Shown here: in pieces, positions 11,869 to 24,847 of the stretch
Position numbering within the stretch: the first letter of the stretch is position 1
Layout: each line of letters starts with the position of its first letter
NCBI GenBank assembly: GCA_027475525.1
Contig: JAMWFC010000011.1
Location: 1,183 to 65,182 of the forward strand
Direction of reading: 5' to 3'
Source of the DNA: Macrolepiota albuminosa
Taxonomy: Eukaryota; Basidiomycota; Agaricomycetes; Agaricales; Agaricaceae
Length of the DNA stretch: 64,000 nt
Position numbers and translations under genes: made by a program
The notes under the pieces: generated by a model
Told to the model about the DNA's origin: nothing
The model's database searches: none
Seen by the model: only the letters and a program-made list of their open reading frames with translations

Positions 11869-13700
11869 AAAATTATGAGATCTATGACAAGGAGATGCTA
11901 GCTATCATTCGGTCATTTGAAGAGTGGTGACATTTCCTTGAGGGTGCCAGGCATAAATTTGAGGTGTGGACTGATCACAAAAACTTAGAGTACTTTTGGA
12001 CGGCCAAGAAACTTAACCACTGACAGGCTTGATGGTCCTTGTATCTGGCCAACTTTGACTTCTCTCTGCATCACAAACCTGGACAGAGCATGGGCAAGCC
12101 AGACACACTTTCTAGGTGAGCAGACCATGGTTCAGGAGCTAGTGACAATAACAATATTGTACTCCTAAAGCCAGAACTATTTGCTATCCGTGCTCTAGAA
12201 GGTGTGGTTGGCCAGGGAGAAGAAGTGAGCATCCTTTGAGACATCCGACGAGGTAACCGGGAGGGCGCTCAAGAAGATCTGGTAGCTAAGGCTGCCATGG
12301 CCTTGCATGCTCGAGAGAAAACTGGAGTGAAGTCCGTCCGCACCGACGAGTGGTCTCTGGAGAATGGTCTTCTCACCTTTCGAGGACGCATTTATGTTCC
12401 CAACCTGCCAGATCTCTGGAGGCGGATTGTGGAGCAGCATCATGACTCTCGAGTTGCAGGACATCCTGGCAGATGGAAGACACTGGAGCTGGTCTCACAG
12501 AATTACTGGTGGCCTCAAATGTCACGGTATATTGGCTCTTACACCTCTACCTGCGATTTTTGCCTTTGGACTAAGCCTTGTCATCAGCCTCCTATGGGAC
12601 AACTTTATTCATTGCCTATCTCAGCTGAGCGTTGGAGTGTGGCCTCGGTAGACTTCATTGTTGAGTTATCTGATTCTCATGGATATAATGCGATCATGGT
12701 GGTAGTGGATTTCTGTGGCAAGCATGCTCATATTATTCCAACACACACTACTTGCTCAGCCATGGGCACTGCCAATCTGTACCGGAAGCATGTCTGGAAG
12801 CTCCATGAGTTGTCAGATGCTTACATCTCGGACCATGGACCTCAGTTTGTGGCAGAGTTTACTAGAGAACTGTATCGCCTCCTTCATGTCAAACTCCACA
12901 CTTTCACAGCCTACCACCCCCAATCTGATGGCCAGACTGAGATTGTCAACCAGGAGCTAGAACAGTATCTCTGGCTCTTCTGCAATGAACGACAGGATGA
13001 CTGGGACAATCTATTACCAGAGGCAGAGTTCCAGTACAACAACCGTGTACATGCTGCCACCCAGATGTCTCCTTTCCTTCTAGATACTGGTCGACATCCT
13101 CAGATGGGATTTGAGCCTCGTGGACGACCTTCAGAGAATGAAGCTGTCAACGAGTTCATAGATCGGATGAAGGCAGCCCAGGAGGAAGCCAAGGCAGCTT
13201 TAGCTAAGGCAAAGGATGACATGGTCCGCTACTATGATTGTGGACGAACTCCAGCCCCCAAGTACAAGCCTGGAAATAGAGTCTATCTGGATGCCTCTAA
13301 CATTGCTACCACCCGACCTTCTCAGAAGCTCTCTCACCGTCGTCTAGGACCCTTTCCTATAGTATGGCAAGTAGGCCCACTTGCCTATCAACTCAAGCTG
13401 CCTAGTTGAATGAGTCGACTCCATCCAGTCTTCAATGTGGTGAAGCTTTCTCCAGCCCCAGAGGATCCAATCCCAGGTCGACATCCACAGCCACCTCCAC
13501 CACCAGTTCTGGTAAACAACCAAGAAGAGTACGAAGTGGAATGGATCCTAGACAGCCGACTCTTTAGGAATAAGCTTCAGTTCAAGGTCAAGTGGAAGGG
13601 CTATGGAATCGAGGACATCTCCTGGGAGCCACAAGAGAATGTCCATGCCCCTGCTTTGGTCCAGGTTCTAATGAAGAGGAGTATTGGCATATTATGCTAT

Positions 13701-15940
13701 TATATTAATAATACACTATCATCCACAACACTACTGTCACCTCTTTCACTCATTACACTCATCATCCGCTTTGTCTAATAAGTGGCTACTGTCTTGTCTA
13801 AAGACATAACTTTATCCATTGTTACTCACATAAATATGAACACTTGCAGTAGCACACTCTCAGTCAATTATATTGAACTAAGAGTGAGTAGCATATAACA
13901 TTGTAAATACTAGTCTTGAACTGACAATTACCTACCTAGACAATAGATTATTTATGTCTGTATCAGCTTTTAACACTTAGAGGCCTGTAATATTGTATGA
14001 TTGAGAAAATACTGTGGCTTTTCAGGCCATCAATAACTATATGTTTCTTTTATACAAGCTCTGTGGAGCCTGCATAGTCATAAAACTTTGGCCAAAGTAA
14101 TGTGCTCTGGCATCTTTTAGCTAATCCTCAGATCTGGATATACTATGCATATATCCATAATATATGTTATCTGAATTATTATTGGTCTAGAAGCAGTCTC
14201 CACACCAATGTTTTTGTCATCTCAAGAAGTTCCATCAGTATCTCTAGATTCTTCTGCTCTGGATAGCAAACTTGCTTCTAGAGTGGCCATTTCTGAACTA
14301 GCTGGTAAAATAAGATCAGGTGAGGCTGTGGCCAATGCTCCAGTCTCCAAAACCTTAGCTGCTGAGATAGTCCTACCTATCAAAGCTGCCTCTGCTACTG
14401 TGGCCAGCACTATAGTGGAAAGGTGAGATAATATAGTAGCAAAAAATGATTTCTCAAGATCAAATAAATATAGAGGGCTTATAAAATTCTCTTTGCAATG
14501 TATGTTAAGCAAACATCATGCATGATGTGTAAACAATGGCCTAGTGAGTAGCTTTGTGGATCAAAAGTTCAAACCAATACTAGTCTCTCCCTAGTATTTG
14601 CATTGCACTTGTCATTGAGTAGCCTGTTGTATCATGCTTCTAGAGGTTGGCTCCTACTAGGACTTATTTGTCTGCAAGGCTTGCCAGGCCAATCATAAGC
14701 ACTATTTAGTGTTGGCTTTTTGAAAGGCATGCTGTATTTTTTAAGAGCAGGGATGCAGTCTAAAGTGAGTTACTTGATAAATAGAGATTAAGAGAAATTG
14801 GTTGGTAGAGTTGGAGAGGGAGTTCTTGAGAGGAGCCAAGGAGCCAGGAAGTGGAGAGATGCAGGCAAGTCTCCCAAAAGAGTCTGGAAGAGATCAGGCT
14901 AGAAGGATGCAGGTAATTCAAGTAGGAGTCAAAGACATCTGGTAGTGTTAATCACTTGGCTATTGATGTGATCAGGAACAAGTCAGGAGAGGCACCATGA
15001 TGGGAAGAAATAGCAGGCCTTATCTGCTCCTACTCATATGCCAAAAAGGGCATGTAAAGCACATTTTCAGCTCTCTCTGGCAGTGTTCTCATCAATTTTT
15101 GATTGCCTGATGTTCCTTGATATAGAGGTACTGTAGAAGAAGTTAGAGCAGATGGAGCAAGAGGCCTAGGGGCTGGCTAACCAACATCAGATGATAGCAG
15201 GTTACTTCTGAAAGGTGCAGTCAAGTCTGAGGAGGAATAGCAGAGTGCAATGCTTGCTTTATGAGAGGAGCTACATGCTGAGTTGGATGCATTGAAGACA
15301 AGGCTAAGTCAGGAGAATGGAGGCTGAAGTGTCAGGCTGTGCTGCTAGGAAATTGAAGGGTGCTAGTATGAGTTTGGTTACACAGTTACTGCAGGACTTG
15401 ATAATTATGTAGTTGACATCTTGAAGTGAGTTTCCTCCCAATCTCCTACTACTGTCTTCTGTGATTTTGACACTCAGAAGTCATTGTTCTGAGATGTTGT
15501 TGTTGGAATTCCTGAAATTTGTCAAGAGCTTCTTCAACATTACAGCTAACCTTCCACTCTAAGATCTACTCTAAGACATTTTTGAAGCCTTTCTCAGACC
15601 CCTGCACCAACCTCCAGCCAATGCACCTTACCCAACACTTGCTATCATGCCTATCATCACTATTATTACACACAACAATGTCATTATCACATATATTACT
15701 CCAACTACTCCATACATCACAAACCCTGAAAACATCTGCTATCACTGGCACCACCCTCACAATTGGCATCTCAGATCACACCCACTATTATGTGCATCCC
15801 CAATCACTTTACTACTACTCAGCTATCATGCATCACACCATCACTCTCACATTATTAATTGCATGTCCTGCAGGTATAATCTAGAATATACAGTCAATCC
15901 CCTGTTCTACTGCTGCTCATAAATTTTTTAGCAGTTATTG
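13701..15940. other. Decayed repeat-like sequence, no gene
   Basis: AT-rich with several stops in all frames. Part (about 14.2-15.4 kb) has gag-like charged composition but no motif I can name. An imperfect inverted repeat around 13853-13890 recalls the CACTC/GAGTG arms of the palindrome sites elsewhere. Confidence 0.3.
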
Positions 15941-18900
15941 TAGACATCTCAGAAACCTCTCAAATTGCTGAAATATGCATCTGCATATGCTCTTAGTCAC
16001 CATCTTGTAGTCTTTAGTCTTACAAACTTTGCTTGTATCTCTTTCTTTTGCATGCCTCATAAATTTCTGACTGGCACATGCTTGGCTGGCATCTACTTTA
16101 ACTGGCAAATGTACTTAAGATTAGTATGTATTTTGTGGCTTTGACTCATCTAATCTCAGTCTCATCTTAGAACCTCCAATTCTTAAATAAATTTTATTGC
16201 CTCATTCACCCTATTCACTCCAACTCCTAGATCAAGTCTATCAACTCCAGACTTATTCTCTTTTGATATCTTAGATCCTGTAACATGTCTTAAAGCACCA
16301 GACACTTTAAGCACATGTAGTTTGGCATATAAGTCTGTTTTGTAAGGGTGTTGCTTTACTTGAAAGGCTTCCAAGTTAGTAGTACCTAACAGCAATAGAG
16401 TTTCCAAGTGTTGTCCTCTGGTCTATATCTTTTTTATTATATGAAAAAGTTGGGCTATCCACAGATGTTCCAGGTATTGAGGATATCTTTGACTTTGTAG
16501 TGATACTTGTCATCAACCTTGATTAGGGAGGGTCTGGAACATTGTTTGGAGAAGAGATTCAGAGGGTGCCATTTAAAAAGGTGCATGTGAAAGATTAGAT
16601 AGAGGCCTTTGAGTTCTGGAAGAAGGTCAATCTGATAAATATAGAATAAGACCTTCCTGAGGATTTTAAACAAGCTAAGTTACTTGTGATTGAGCTTTAG
16701 AGAGGGCTGGCAGATGCAGAGGTAATGTTGATAGCCATACCTTAATTCTAGAGTCCTTGTATTTCTGTTTAGTGTATTTCATATAGGCCAAATTCACAAT
16801 GTCAATTTCTTCCCAAAGAAGCTCATAGAAGGACTACAGGTTCTGGGTGGTTTCATGAATAGTGTGCAATAGTATATTTCAGAGTAAGGGAGTCAGTTAA
16901 GAGTAGTATTCTTTATTGACAAAGAAAAGCAATATGTCAGTAGCAGAAGTATATTTCAGAGTAAGGGAGTCAGTTAAGAGTAGTATTCTTTATTGACAAA
17001 GAAAAGCAATATGTCAGTAGCAGAGTAGAGCATGTTGTTGTATATAAACTCAGCAAAAGGAAGTTTGGCATGCTAGTTGTTCTGTAGATAGTTGATGTAA
17101 AGCTGGAGATACTTATTGTTTGAGAGAATAGTTGACTTATTTAGTTTGGCCATCAGTTTCTGGTCATAGACAGTAGAAAGGTTAGTTTTTATCTCAAGCA
17201 CCTTATACAGGGAAATCCAAAACTTAGACATAAAGAGGGAGATGCAGTCAGATATGATGTGATCTGGAAGTTTGTGCTTGGCAAAAATATCCTCAAGAAA
17301 AAGCTGAGTAAATTTTAAGGCAGTGTCTGTTATGTGGCAGGATAGAAAAATGCCTAGTTTGGTTAGCCTGTACAGAATAACAAGAATAGCATCAATTCTT
17401 CTGATTCTGGAAGCTTAATACTGTAGTCCATACAGATCAAGAACCAGAGTTGTTATTCTATTAGCAGTAGTTTTAGCAGTCTATAAAGTCAGTGCTAAAG
17501 AACTTTGGTTTAAAGACAAGATTCACAAGATTTAATGTAATAGGTGACATGCTTCTTTAGTCCTGGCTAGAACTAAGTCTGCAAGATGAGCTAGAGGGTT
17601 TTATATATTTTCAGATGTCTCTGAAGCTTGTGATTATAATGCTGGTGAAAGACATCAAATCAAAGTTTGGCATGGTCCAGAATGTAGATGTGGCCATTTT
17701 AGAGAAAGAGTTTATCACAGGAGATAGGGAGAAGATGAGGTTGGGCTTAGTTTTATCTGTAAGATTGCAAGAATTGTAGTGGGTGAGGTACTTGCCTTAA
17801 TGGTAGCAGCAACTCTGACTCAAAATCCCTTCACTATTCAAGATCAGTACAGTATGCAAATGTTCAGAAGAAATCACCATGCAATAATTGAATGCATTAT
17901 GTTCTGCCTCAAATGATGTTTTGTGGTAAACATCTAGTCATTAAATAGGGGCATTGGGATTGCCACAAGTCATCTCAGACAGTACTAGATCATGAAAGCA
18001 TATTCCAAGAGAGTTTCTGACTAGCAGGCTTGCCAATTGCTGAGCTGTTTGGTTGTTATAAAATACTGAACATTGTTGTGAACTAAGTAGACCTATATTT
18101 AGTGCTGGGCTCCCTCAAATAGGTGTGCTACTGTTTGAAGACTTCAACAATAATAAAGAGCTTGTTGTAGATATTATAGTTGAGCTCTATATTGATTATG
18201 AACCGGGTGTAGAAGGTAACAGGCTAGAGCTTTCTGTTATTGAGCTCTATCTGCATGAGGATTCCAGTGATGATATAGTTGGAGGCAATGTATTTAAAGA
18301 TAATCAAAAGAGTGGAATTGTAATGCTGGAGTATAGGAGCAGTAGTTAAAGCCTCCTTGATTAAATTTAAGATGCTCTGATACTTACCATCCCAGTGGAT
18401 TTTGTAATGCCAAAGTAATTGTCTATGAATCTCTGATAGAAGTTAACAAAATCCAGAAAAGACTGTATTTCCTTGATGTTCTAGAGTTGCAGCCACTTAA
18501 TGATAGCTTCAACCTTATAAAATTCTATGCAAATGCCATACAGAGATATTCAATCTCTGTGATGTGAAAAAAAAACATTTTTTGGGCTTGGCATAAATAT
18601 TGTGCTCTTAGAACCATTCCAGAATGTGTCAGACATACCTGTGATGATCTTCTGTTGAGTTGAAGTAGATGAAGATGTTTTCTAAGTAAACAATGACAAA
18701 GATGTTGCTCAGTATTATAGAAGATATTGTTTATAAAGTATTGAAATGTGGCATTCTAAAAGACATTATAAAGTATTCAAACAGATTATACTGCATATAG
18801 AATACAGTTTTTTATTCATGTCTTAGAGCAATGCAAATGTTATTGTAGCCAGAGCAGAGATTAATTTTTATATAGAACTTGGCACTGTAGAGTCAATCAA

Positions 18901-20640
18901 TCAGATTATCAATGAGCAAGAGCAGATAACAGTTCTTCTTAGTAATATTATTAAGTTTGCAATAATTGATGCAAAGGCAGAGCAAGTCATTTTTCTTCTT
19001 AGCAAGGGTTCTGGCTGCAGAGACTAACAGGTAAATAAATTCTTTTCCAAGCATTTTGTCAAGATAGTCCTTGAGGATGCAGAGTTTGACTTTGGACATG
19101 TTGTAGATCTTGCTAAAGAGGAGAGCTGTTCTGTTCTTGAAATTGATTGTATAGTCATAGAAGTAGTGAGAAAAAATCTCCTTGGCATCTCTTTTGAACA
19201 ATATGTTAGCAAATTCATGATACTCTGAAAAAACTACTTTTTACAAAATCTGCTCCTCAGTTTTCTTCTCTAGAAGAATAGTGTCTGTCTACAAGTATTT
19301 TTCCAAAAGAAAGGCTAAGATATGCAACTAAAAGGTAAGTGTCCCTTCTTGCATGATGCATTTCAAAGAGATGGCACCATTAATTTTGATGTTGAGTGTC
19401 TTAGTATTATTCAGAGCTAGCAAACCACCAAGTTGCAAGAGTACAAGATTGTGATGGATAGTCCAGGCATTTATACTTGTTCTGAGAAATATTAGAGAAA
19501 TGTTCAGAGAACTTATAGACTGAGGTGAGTATTGAGGTCAAAGTCATGGCTAGAAAAAATAAGAAACTTACTATATGTACTAGAAGTTTAGGTGCTAGGT
19601 CTATACTAATGAATAGCAGCTGGAAAATAGGCTTAGAGGCTGGGGTTCATGTTTTGTAGTTATAGTAGTTCTAGCACAATGAGGTCAATTTATAAAGTCG
19701 TATAACTAAGAAGTTTGCCATGAACTTGAAATTGTTGTTCAGAGTTATGCAACTAGCATGGGATCTTTCAATAAAACTAAAGGAAGAGGAAGTGCTGTCA
19801 AGCAGCTATAGGCTCAGAGGCTGGTCAAGAGTATAGAAAAGGAGATCAAAAGTATGTTAGTCATTAGTTGTTGATTTCTAATCTAGTCAGAGGATAAGGT
19901 TTTGCTAGTTGATGCAGGGGTTGATGTCTTGGAGCTAGAGAAGTTTCAATATTAGAGGTATGAAGAAATAGAGTTTGATCATTAGCGTCCAGAGTTTCTG
20001 GGTTTGTCTATTGGTAAAAATAATAGGTGTATATACAAAGTAAGTAATATCTCCTGCCAAGAAAATATTCCCATTGAAGAAGCAGAGTTGAATAGAGATG
20101 GGGAGCTATTGTGCTAGCTGCAGAGTAGAGGTGGACCAAGCTTTGTCAATGAAGTTGTTGATGGTGCCAATATTGACCAAGATATTGAGAAAGTCTCGAA
20201 AGAGGTAATATGGGTCTTTAGAAGGAGAGAGTGTAAGGAATGAGAGGGGAGACAAGCTGTGAGGATGTCCTGTGTAAATGCCATTGCATAGAGATGAGAT
20301 ACAGAGGCAGAAAAGACATCAGAGTTAATTTTGCAATTTAGTGCATTCTTTAAATTTAAATTGCTAAGTTATTTCTAAGTACTCATAGGTGGCATCTTCT
20401 TCTTTAAAAATCCAGGGTGGCACATCCAATCATTTGTCATTTAGAGTACTTTAAAATGTAATGGTCTTTTTCTCCACAAAGTTGATTAGGGCCTCCTCAT
20501 TATAGTTGTCAAGATGCTTGCTATTAGTGAGGTTTTCTGAGACATCATCAGAAGTGTCAGAGGCCATGGATGTGTTGAGGTGGGCCTGAAAATAAGCTTT
20601 ACTGAAGGTCAACTTCCAGAAAAAGGAGGAGCACTAGAGT
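15941..20640 (-). mobile_element. Ty3/Gypsy remnant 2 (heavily decayed)
   Basis: Read on the minus strand from high to low coordinate: protease (INNFIDKAWS and FNGNIFLAGDITY, about 20.15-20.0 kb), reverse transcriptase 5' part (LCILKDYLDKMLGKEFIYLL, then LAKKKNDLLCLCINYCKLN, 19201-18893), an integrase zinc-finger stretch (about 17.7-17.5 kb), an integrase core tail (LPFAEFIYNNML, about 17.06 kb) and a chromodomain start (YHYKVKDILNTW, about 16.5 kb). Nearly every domain has stops and the changes are biased towards A and T. It belongs to a different lineage from Gypsy 1. Boundaries are approximate. Confidence 0.75.
16871..17024. repeat. 77-bp duplication (Gypsy 2 integrase)
   Basis: 16871-16947 is repeated exactly at 16948-17024. 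Confidence 0.9.
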
Positions 20641-20994
20641 TTTAGTTCCACTAATTGGAGAAAGTGCCAGACCTCTTTACAAATTTTAGGAGGACCAAGA
20701 GTTTAAGTATTTGCTGCAGTCTTCTCAGGGCCTTGTATTTATTATACCAGGATTGCTTCTAAGAGGCTAGTTTGGATAGTGTTAAAGAAGTTGAAATAGC
20801 TACTTCTGAAGAGGCTGAGAATTTGAGTAATCAATCACTGTTGTCCTGAATTAACTCATGTCAGCATTGTTCTTTCATTCTCATCTCTTAATCAGCAGTG
20901 TCTGTGTCTCTCTAAGTATCAGTGATATGTGTGGTTTTTTTGTTCTTTTATCCTTGTGTTCCTGAAAAACAAAAATCAACAGTTGATTTTCTAT

Positions 20995-23010
20995 ATCATA
21001 CTAATAGGGCACTCTAGCTGCTAGAAGACATTAGAACTGGTCTTCTAAAGCTACTGGTAGTCATAGATGTCTTGCTATATTGGATCTTACATCAGCATCT
21101 GCAATCTCTGTCTCTGGACAAAGCCACAATGTTGCCTCTTCACTAGGCAACTGCATACTCTCTTGATGCTTGCTAAGTGCTAAAGCATAGTTTTGATAGA
21201 CTTTATTGTGGAACTCTCAGATGTCCATAGATATGACACTATCATGGTGGTTGTAAACCTTTATGATAAGCATGCCCACTTCAATATGATGCACACTACC
21301 TGCTCTGCAATTGGTGCAGCTAACCTCTACTAGAAAAATGTCAAAAAACTCTACAGCCTCTTAGATGCCTACATATCTGACTAAGGCCTACAGTTCATAG
21401 TAGAGCTTATTTGGGAGCTCTACCACCTCCTTTAATTCTTCAAATGAAGCCCTTCACCTCTACCATCTACTATTTATAGTTTGACAGCCAGACTAAACAG
21501 ATAAATCAGGAGCTAAAATAGTATTTCTAGCTCTTTTGTATTAAGTGACAGGATGACTAGAATAAGCTCCTTTCTGAAGTCAATGTCAGGTTCTGCTGAG
21601 TCAGAAACTTTTCAGGAAAGCAATGCCCTTATAAGGTGGACTTGATCTACAAACACTCAGGTGTCTGAAACTCTGGACTAAGCTCTAGAGTTCAAAACGG
21701 GGACAGGAAGACTCCCAGGATAAGGGACTTAGTCCAGGAAATTGGGTAAAGTTGAAAGAATTAAGAGGATAGAGTTGAGTTAAGAACTGGAGGTTCTAGG
21801 ATGAGACCCAGTTAGTGAAGTTTAAGTTGCGAAGAGCATACCAATCTTAGGAGCACATGAACAAGTTGAGTGTGCCAGTCAAGCATGCCAGTCAGTGCGT
21901 ACTAGTCAATTAAAAAGGCACGCAAGCAATCAAATATAATATCAAGACTAGCGAATACAATGGGAAACTACGCTATAAGTACTATGAGGCTGGGTCTGGG
22001 TCTCTGAGTTCTGGGGTGTCTGGGATAAGTTTCAGGAGGCATTGAGTAGCGAGAAGGGGACTGTATACCAGGATCACATGTGTGGGGTGCGCAATCAATT
22101 GGCATGGAGGGAGTCATGATGTGCAATGCATGATGGCCAGGAGTGAGTAGCATGATCTGATTGTTGATTGCGGTTTGATGAGGGTTGATCTTGGAGTCTG
22201 TGATGTGGGGTTGCCGGAGGTGCTGGGTGATAGTGGTGTCAGTAGTCATGATGGTGTTGTGATAGTGGGATTGTGTCGTGGGGTCAGAGGAGGGGTCCCA
22301 GATGGAGCTCTGGTGGTATTCCAGGATGGTTCTGGGTGGGAGGGGTCATAACAGCCAAGTTCTAGTACAACAACCATGCTCACTCTTCTATTCAAACATT
22401 TTCATTCTTTTTAGACATGGCTGGCACCCCAAGATAAAATTTGAACTGCATGTGCAACAATTAGAAAACAAGTCTATCAATAAGTTTGTTAACTAGATAT
22501 AGAAAATGCAGAAAGAGGCAGAGGCAGCTCTGGCCAGGACAAAAAACAACATGACAGTACTACAATCATAAACAGATTTCCACTCTTAAATACAAGCCCA
22601 GAGACTATGTCTATTTAGATGTCTTAGATATCTCAACCACTCATCTCTCAAAGAAGCTCTCTTAGTGTCAACTTGGGCCTTATATAATTAAACGCTAAAT
22701 AGAGCCCTTGCTTACTGACTCTAGCTACCAATTAAAATGTGCCAGCTCTACCTTGTCTTGAATACAGTCAAGCTTTTATTTGCTTTAGAAAATCACATCT
22801 CTGGCTGCTAAGCCCCATCACTTCTACTGCCAGTTCTTACAGATGCAAAGTTGGAGTACAAAGTCAAGAGAATCCTGGATAGCTACTTATTTTGCTGCAA
22901 GCTGCAGCACAAGATAAAGTGGAAGAACTATAATATAGAAGATATCTCTTAGAAACTTATTATAAATATCAATGTCTCTGCCCTTATCCAGAAATTCTAC
23001 TGCAGATATC
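20995..23010 (+). mobile_element. Ty3/Gypsy remnant 3 (integrase to chromodomain)
   Basis: This matches the integrase and chromodomain of Gypsy 1 codon for codon but is far more decayed: the zinc-finger region (about 21.0-21.17 kb), VDFIVELSDVHRYDTIMVVV (about 21.2 kb), CSAIGAANLY, DAYISD, then after a 770-bp insertion the tail AKFxYNN (22.36 kb), SKKLS and a chromodomain (LEYKVKRILDSYLFCCKL, KIKWKNYNIEDIS, about 22.85-22.96 kb). Protease and RT are missing. Many stops come from C-to-T or G-to-A changes. Confidence 0.8.
21584..22353. mobile_element. Solo-LTR-like insertion in Gypsy 3
   Basis: A 770-bp GC-richer block interrupts the Gypsy 3 integrase between the codons for GAAGTCAA and GCCAAGTTC. 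It begins TGTCAGG and ends CATAACA (TG...CA form) and is flanked by GTCAA (21579-21583) and GCCAA (22354-22358), a 5-bp target duplication differing by one transition. This is the expected structure of a solo LTR; the family is unknown. Confidence 0.65.
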
Positions 23011-23049
23011 TTGACATTTCCATGCCATCTAAAGTATTTATCCTATTTC

Positions 23050-23430
23050 TCTAGCTGATTGAGCCATTCATAAAGTGTTCTATTTTACTTTTTTTTTCAG
23101 CACTGAACACTTTTTTCAGCACTTCTGAAGTACTCAAAACTGGCCTGAAGTCATCTGAGCTGCTCTCCAGAGTTCTTCAATCTGCTTTCATGCCTACTTA
23201 AAATCTATTGTACAGTTTCTTCCATGCTCCCATCTTGTGCTGATGTACTATGCTATGACAAAAAAATTTTTAGACTTGTTCTTTTCAGATTTCTCTCTGT
23301 CAAATAATTAGTTACATTTTTGTTATTTGTATGGTATCTATCTCTAATAAACTTTGAATTTCTTTCTGCCAGTTGTGTGATTAGCTGCAATCTTCAGAGG
23401 TCATTTTTACAGTAATAAAGCAATATAACT
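23050..23430. repeat. Possible Gypsy 3' LTR/UTR relic
   Basis: This follows Gypsy 3 directly. About 200 bp (23230-23430) is similar to 24620-24835 (shared CTTGTTCTTTT, TCTGCCAG and TTCAGAGGT-like blocks), as expected for an LTR and a scattered copy. There is no clear boundary. Confidence 0.35.
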
Positions 23431-23734
23431 ATTATACTTATATTTAAACAGAAAACAGAAAAGTTTCTTAGTGTAATAAATTTGAAAGAGTCTAAGCTTG
23501 CTAATTAAGCATATTATAGTATGAGTAGGCTGTAACACAACTCAATGCAAGTGTATTTTAACTTCTAATATAAGTTTCAAAAAGTCTGATTCAATACTAA
23601 TAATTTATTTGAAATAGCAAAATCTTTGAAATTATTTTCAATAAAATTATAACCAGGCACTATTTCAGAGTCTGCATAGCTCAAAGTATAGATATAAAAC
23701 AAAAAATTCACAGCTTATAACAAAATTTATAAAT

Positions 23735-24335
23735 GGCACTCCAATTGTGAGTGCCAATCTGTATGTCAGCTTTTTTGTTGCGGCTCTTAATTATTTTTCT
23801 TGAGTTATAACAAAGAATTCAGAAATCATGTGACTTCTTTGTTGCTTAGTAAAAAAGAGCAATAAGTCTAGATACATATTTTTCTTTTAGATTAATATGA
23901 TCTGCTCAAATCCTAGACTGCTAGTCTAAGAATAAGAAGTATATTATTTTGAAAATACATGATATTGGAAAACTTGCAATGTTCCTAGATTATGTCATAT
24001 GAACCACTAGGCAAAATCTGATAATCAGTATATTCCTCAATAGCTCTCAAAAAACTGGTTGTCAACCAACCTACAAGTCTGGCATATACTATGGTAGTTA
24101 CTAAGATAATTACAATTTATTGCTTAAAGAATTGACTTTTAGACCTCCTTGTTTATTGGGCCATAGCAAAGGATCAAGAGGTCATGTGACTTGTTAGCTA
24201 GTTAGTTAGCAAGTAAAATAGGTTTAGGAACAAATTTTTCTGTTGGACTTAAATAATTTGCTCAAATTTTAGACTGCTAGCTTGAGAACAAGGAGTGACA
24301 GGATAAAGGGCCTTATTCCAGGTCTTTGTCAGGGG
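23735..24335 (+). mobile_element. AT-rich element with about 355-bp repeats, short copy
   Basis: It begins with GGCACTC-CAATTGT-GAGTGCC (23735-23755), contains two monomers of the 354-bp family (TCATGTGA anchors at 23826 and 24182), and ends in a decayed form of the right-end hairpin (GGATAAAGGGCCTTATTCC, near 24302-24320) followed by AGGTCTTTGTCAGG. The same organisation with seven anchors lies at 41994-44448. Confidence 0.6.
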
Positions 24336-24619
24336 ACTCCTCATTTCTTCCTTCTTTTACTCCTTACTTATTCTGCTCTCCTTTCATTCATTCTTTTATT
24401 TCTTCTGACATTATTTCATTTTACTATTTCTATTCTTTCAACACTATTTGTTAATACTATTCTCAGCCCTTTAGGTGCTCTGGTTCTTTAGCTACCATTC
24501 AGACAAGTGTGGGCCCTTCAGCACCGCTTCCAAACCTCTTACATAAGCCAGAGTTTGCCAGAGTTTGCCCCTTATTTGTGCAATTGTTTGTGTAGGCAAT
24601 TTTTGAGTTTTTAAGGTTT

Positions 24620-24835
24620 TGTTGTACTGTACAGTTGTTTCCCATGCTTCAGAGGCTCCAGAAGCATCCAACCTGGCATAGGAAATCTCTATACTTGTTC
24701 TTTTTGAATCTCCCTCTGCCAGATGAGTAGTTATTATGATATTGCCAGTACATACTCTAATACACTTTGGATCTCCCTTTGCCAGCTATATGACTGAGCT
24801 ACAGCCTCTAGAGGTTGCCCTTACAGCCTTGCTTA
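24620..24835. repeat. Diverged copy of the 23.23-23.43 kb sequence
   Basis: Similar in order and wording to 23230-23430, including CCTCTGCCAG, CTTTGGATCTCC and TAGAGGTTGCCCTTACAG; probably a solo LTR relic. Confidence 0.4.
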
Positions 24836-24847
24836 CTATTCAAAAGA

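Larger units (their letters stand above)
8936..13700 (+). mobile_element. Ty3/Gypsy chromovirus-type retrotransposon remnant 1
   Basis: This is a 5'-truncated retroelement with the order gag C-terminus, protease, reverse transcriptase, RNase H, integrase, chromodomain, which is typical of fungal chromoviruses. I could not find convincing LTRs: the left edge abuts the hairpin-CTAG end of the previous element, and the right flank (13.7-14.2 kb) does not match the left. In-frame stops are mostly of the CGA-to-TGA and TGG-to-TAG type. Three 77-bp duplications lie inside. Confidence 0.9.
9504..13700 (+). pseudogene. Gypsy 1 pol (PR-RT-RH-INT-chromodomain), interrupted
   Basis: Domains: aspartic protease with LLDSGATGLFLD (about 9900, repeated in a 77-bp duplication); reverse transcriptase with [14 protein letters not shown] (about 10980) and the intact catalytic YLDD (about 11250); RNase H with VEADSSDFATGAVLSQ (about 11680); integrase H2C2 finger (about 12430-12560) and DDE core (VVVDF, YISDHGPQF, SDGQTEIVNQELEQY); C-terminal chromodomain (EYEVEWILDSRL to WEPQENV, about 13530-13650). 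Stops at 10828, 10960, 11107, 11122, 11928 and later replace conserved Arg/Trp/Gln codons. Once the 77-bp duplications at 9505, 9881 and 11715 are discounted, everything from about 9504 to 13700 lies in one frame, so decay was by point mutation. Confidence 0.9.

Noticed and set aside
14530..14600. tRNA-derived SINE head (A-box and B-box-like words)
   Set aside because: TGGCCTAGTGAG and GTTCAAACC are only loose matches and no second copy was seen.
15519..15922. Thr/His-rich open frames of 91-121 codons
   Set aside because: Composition follows an AC-rich tract; no domain and no start context.
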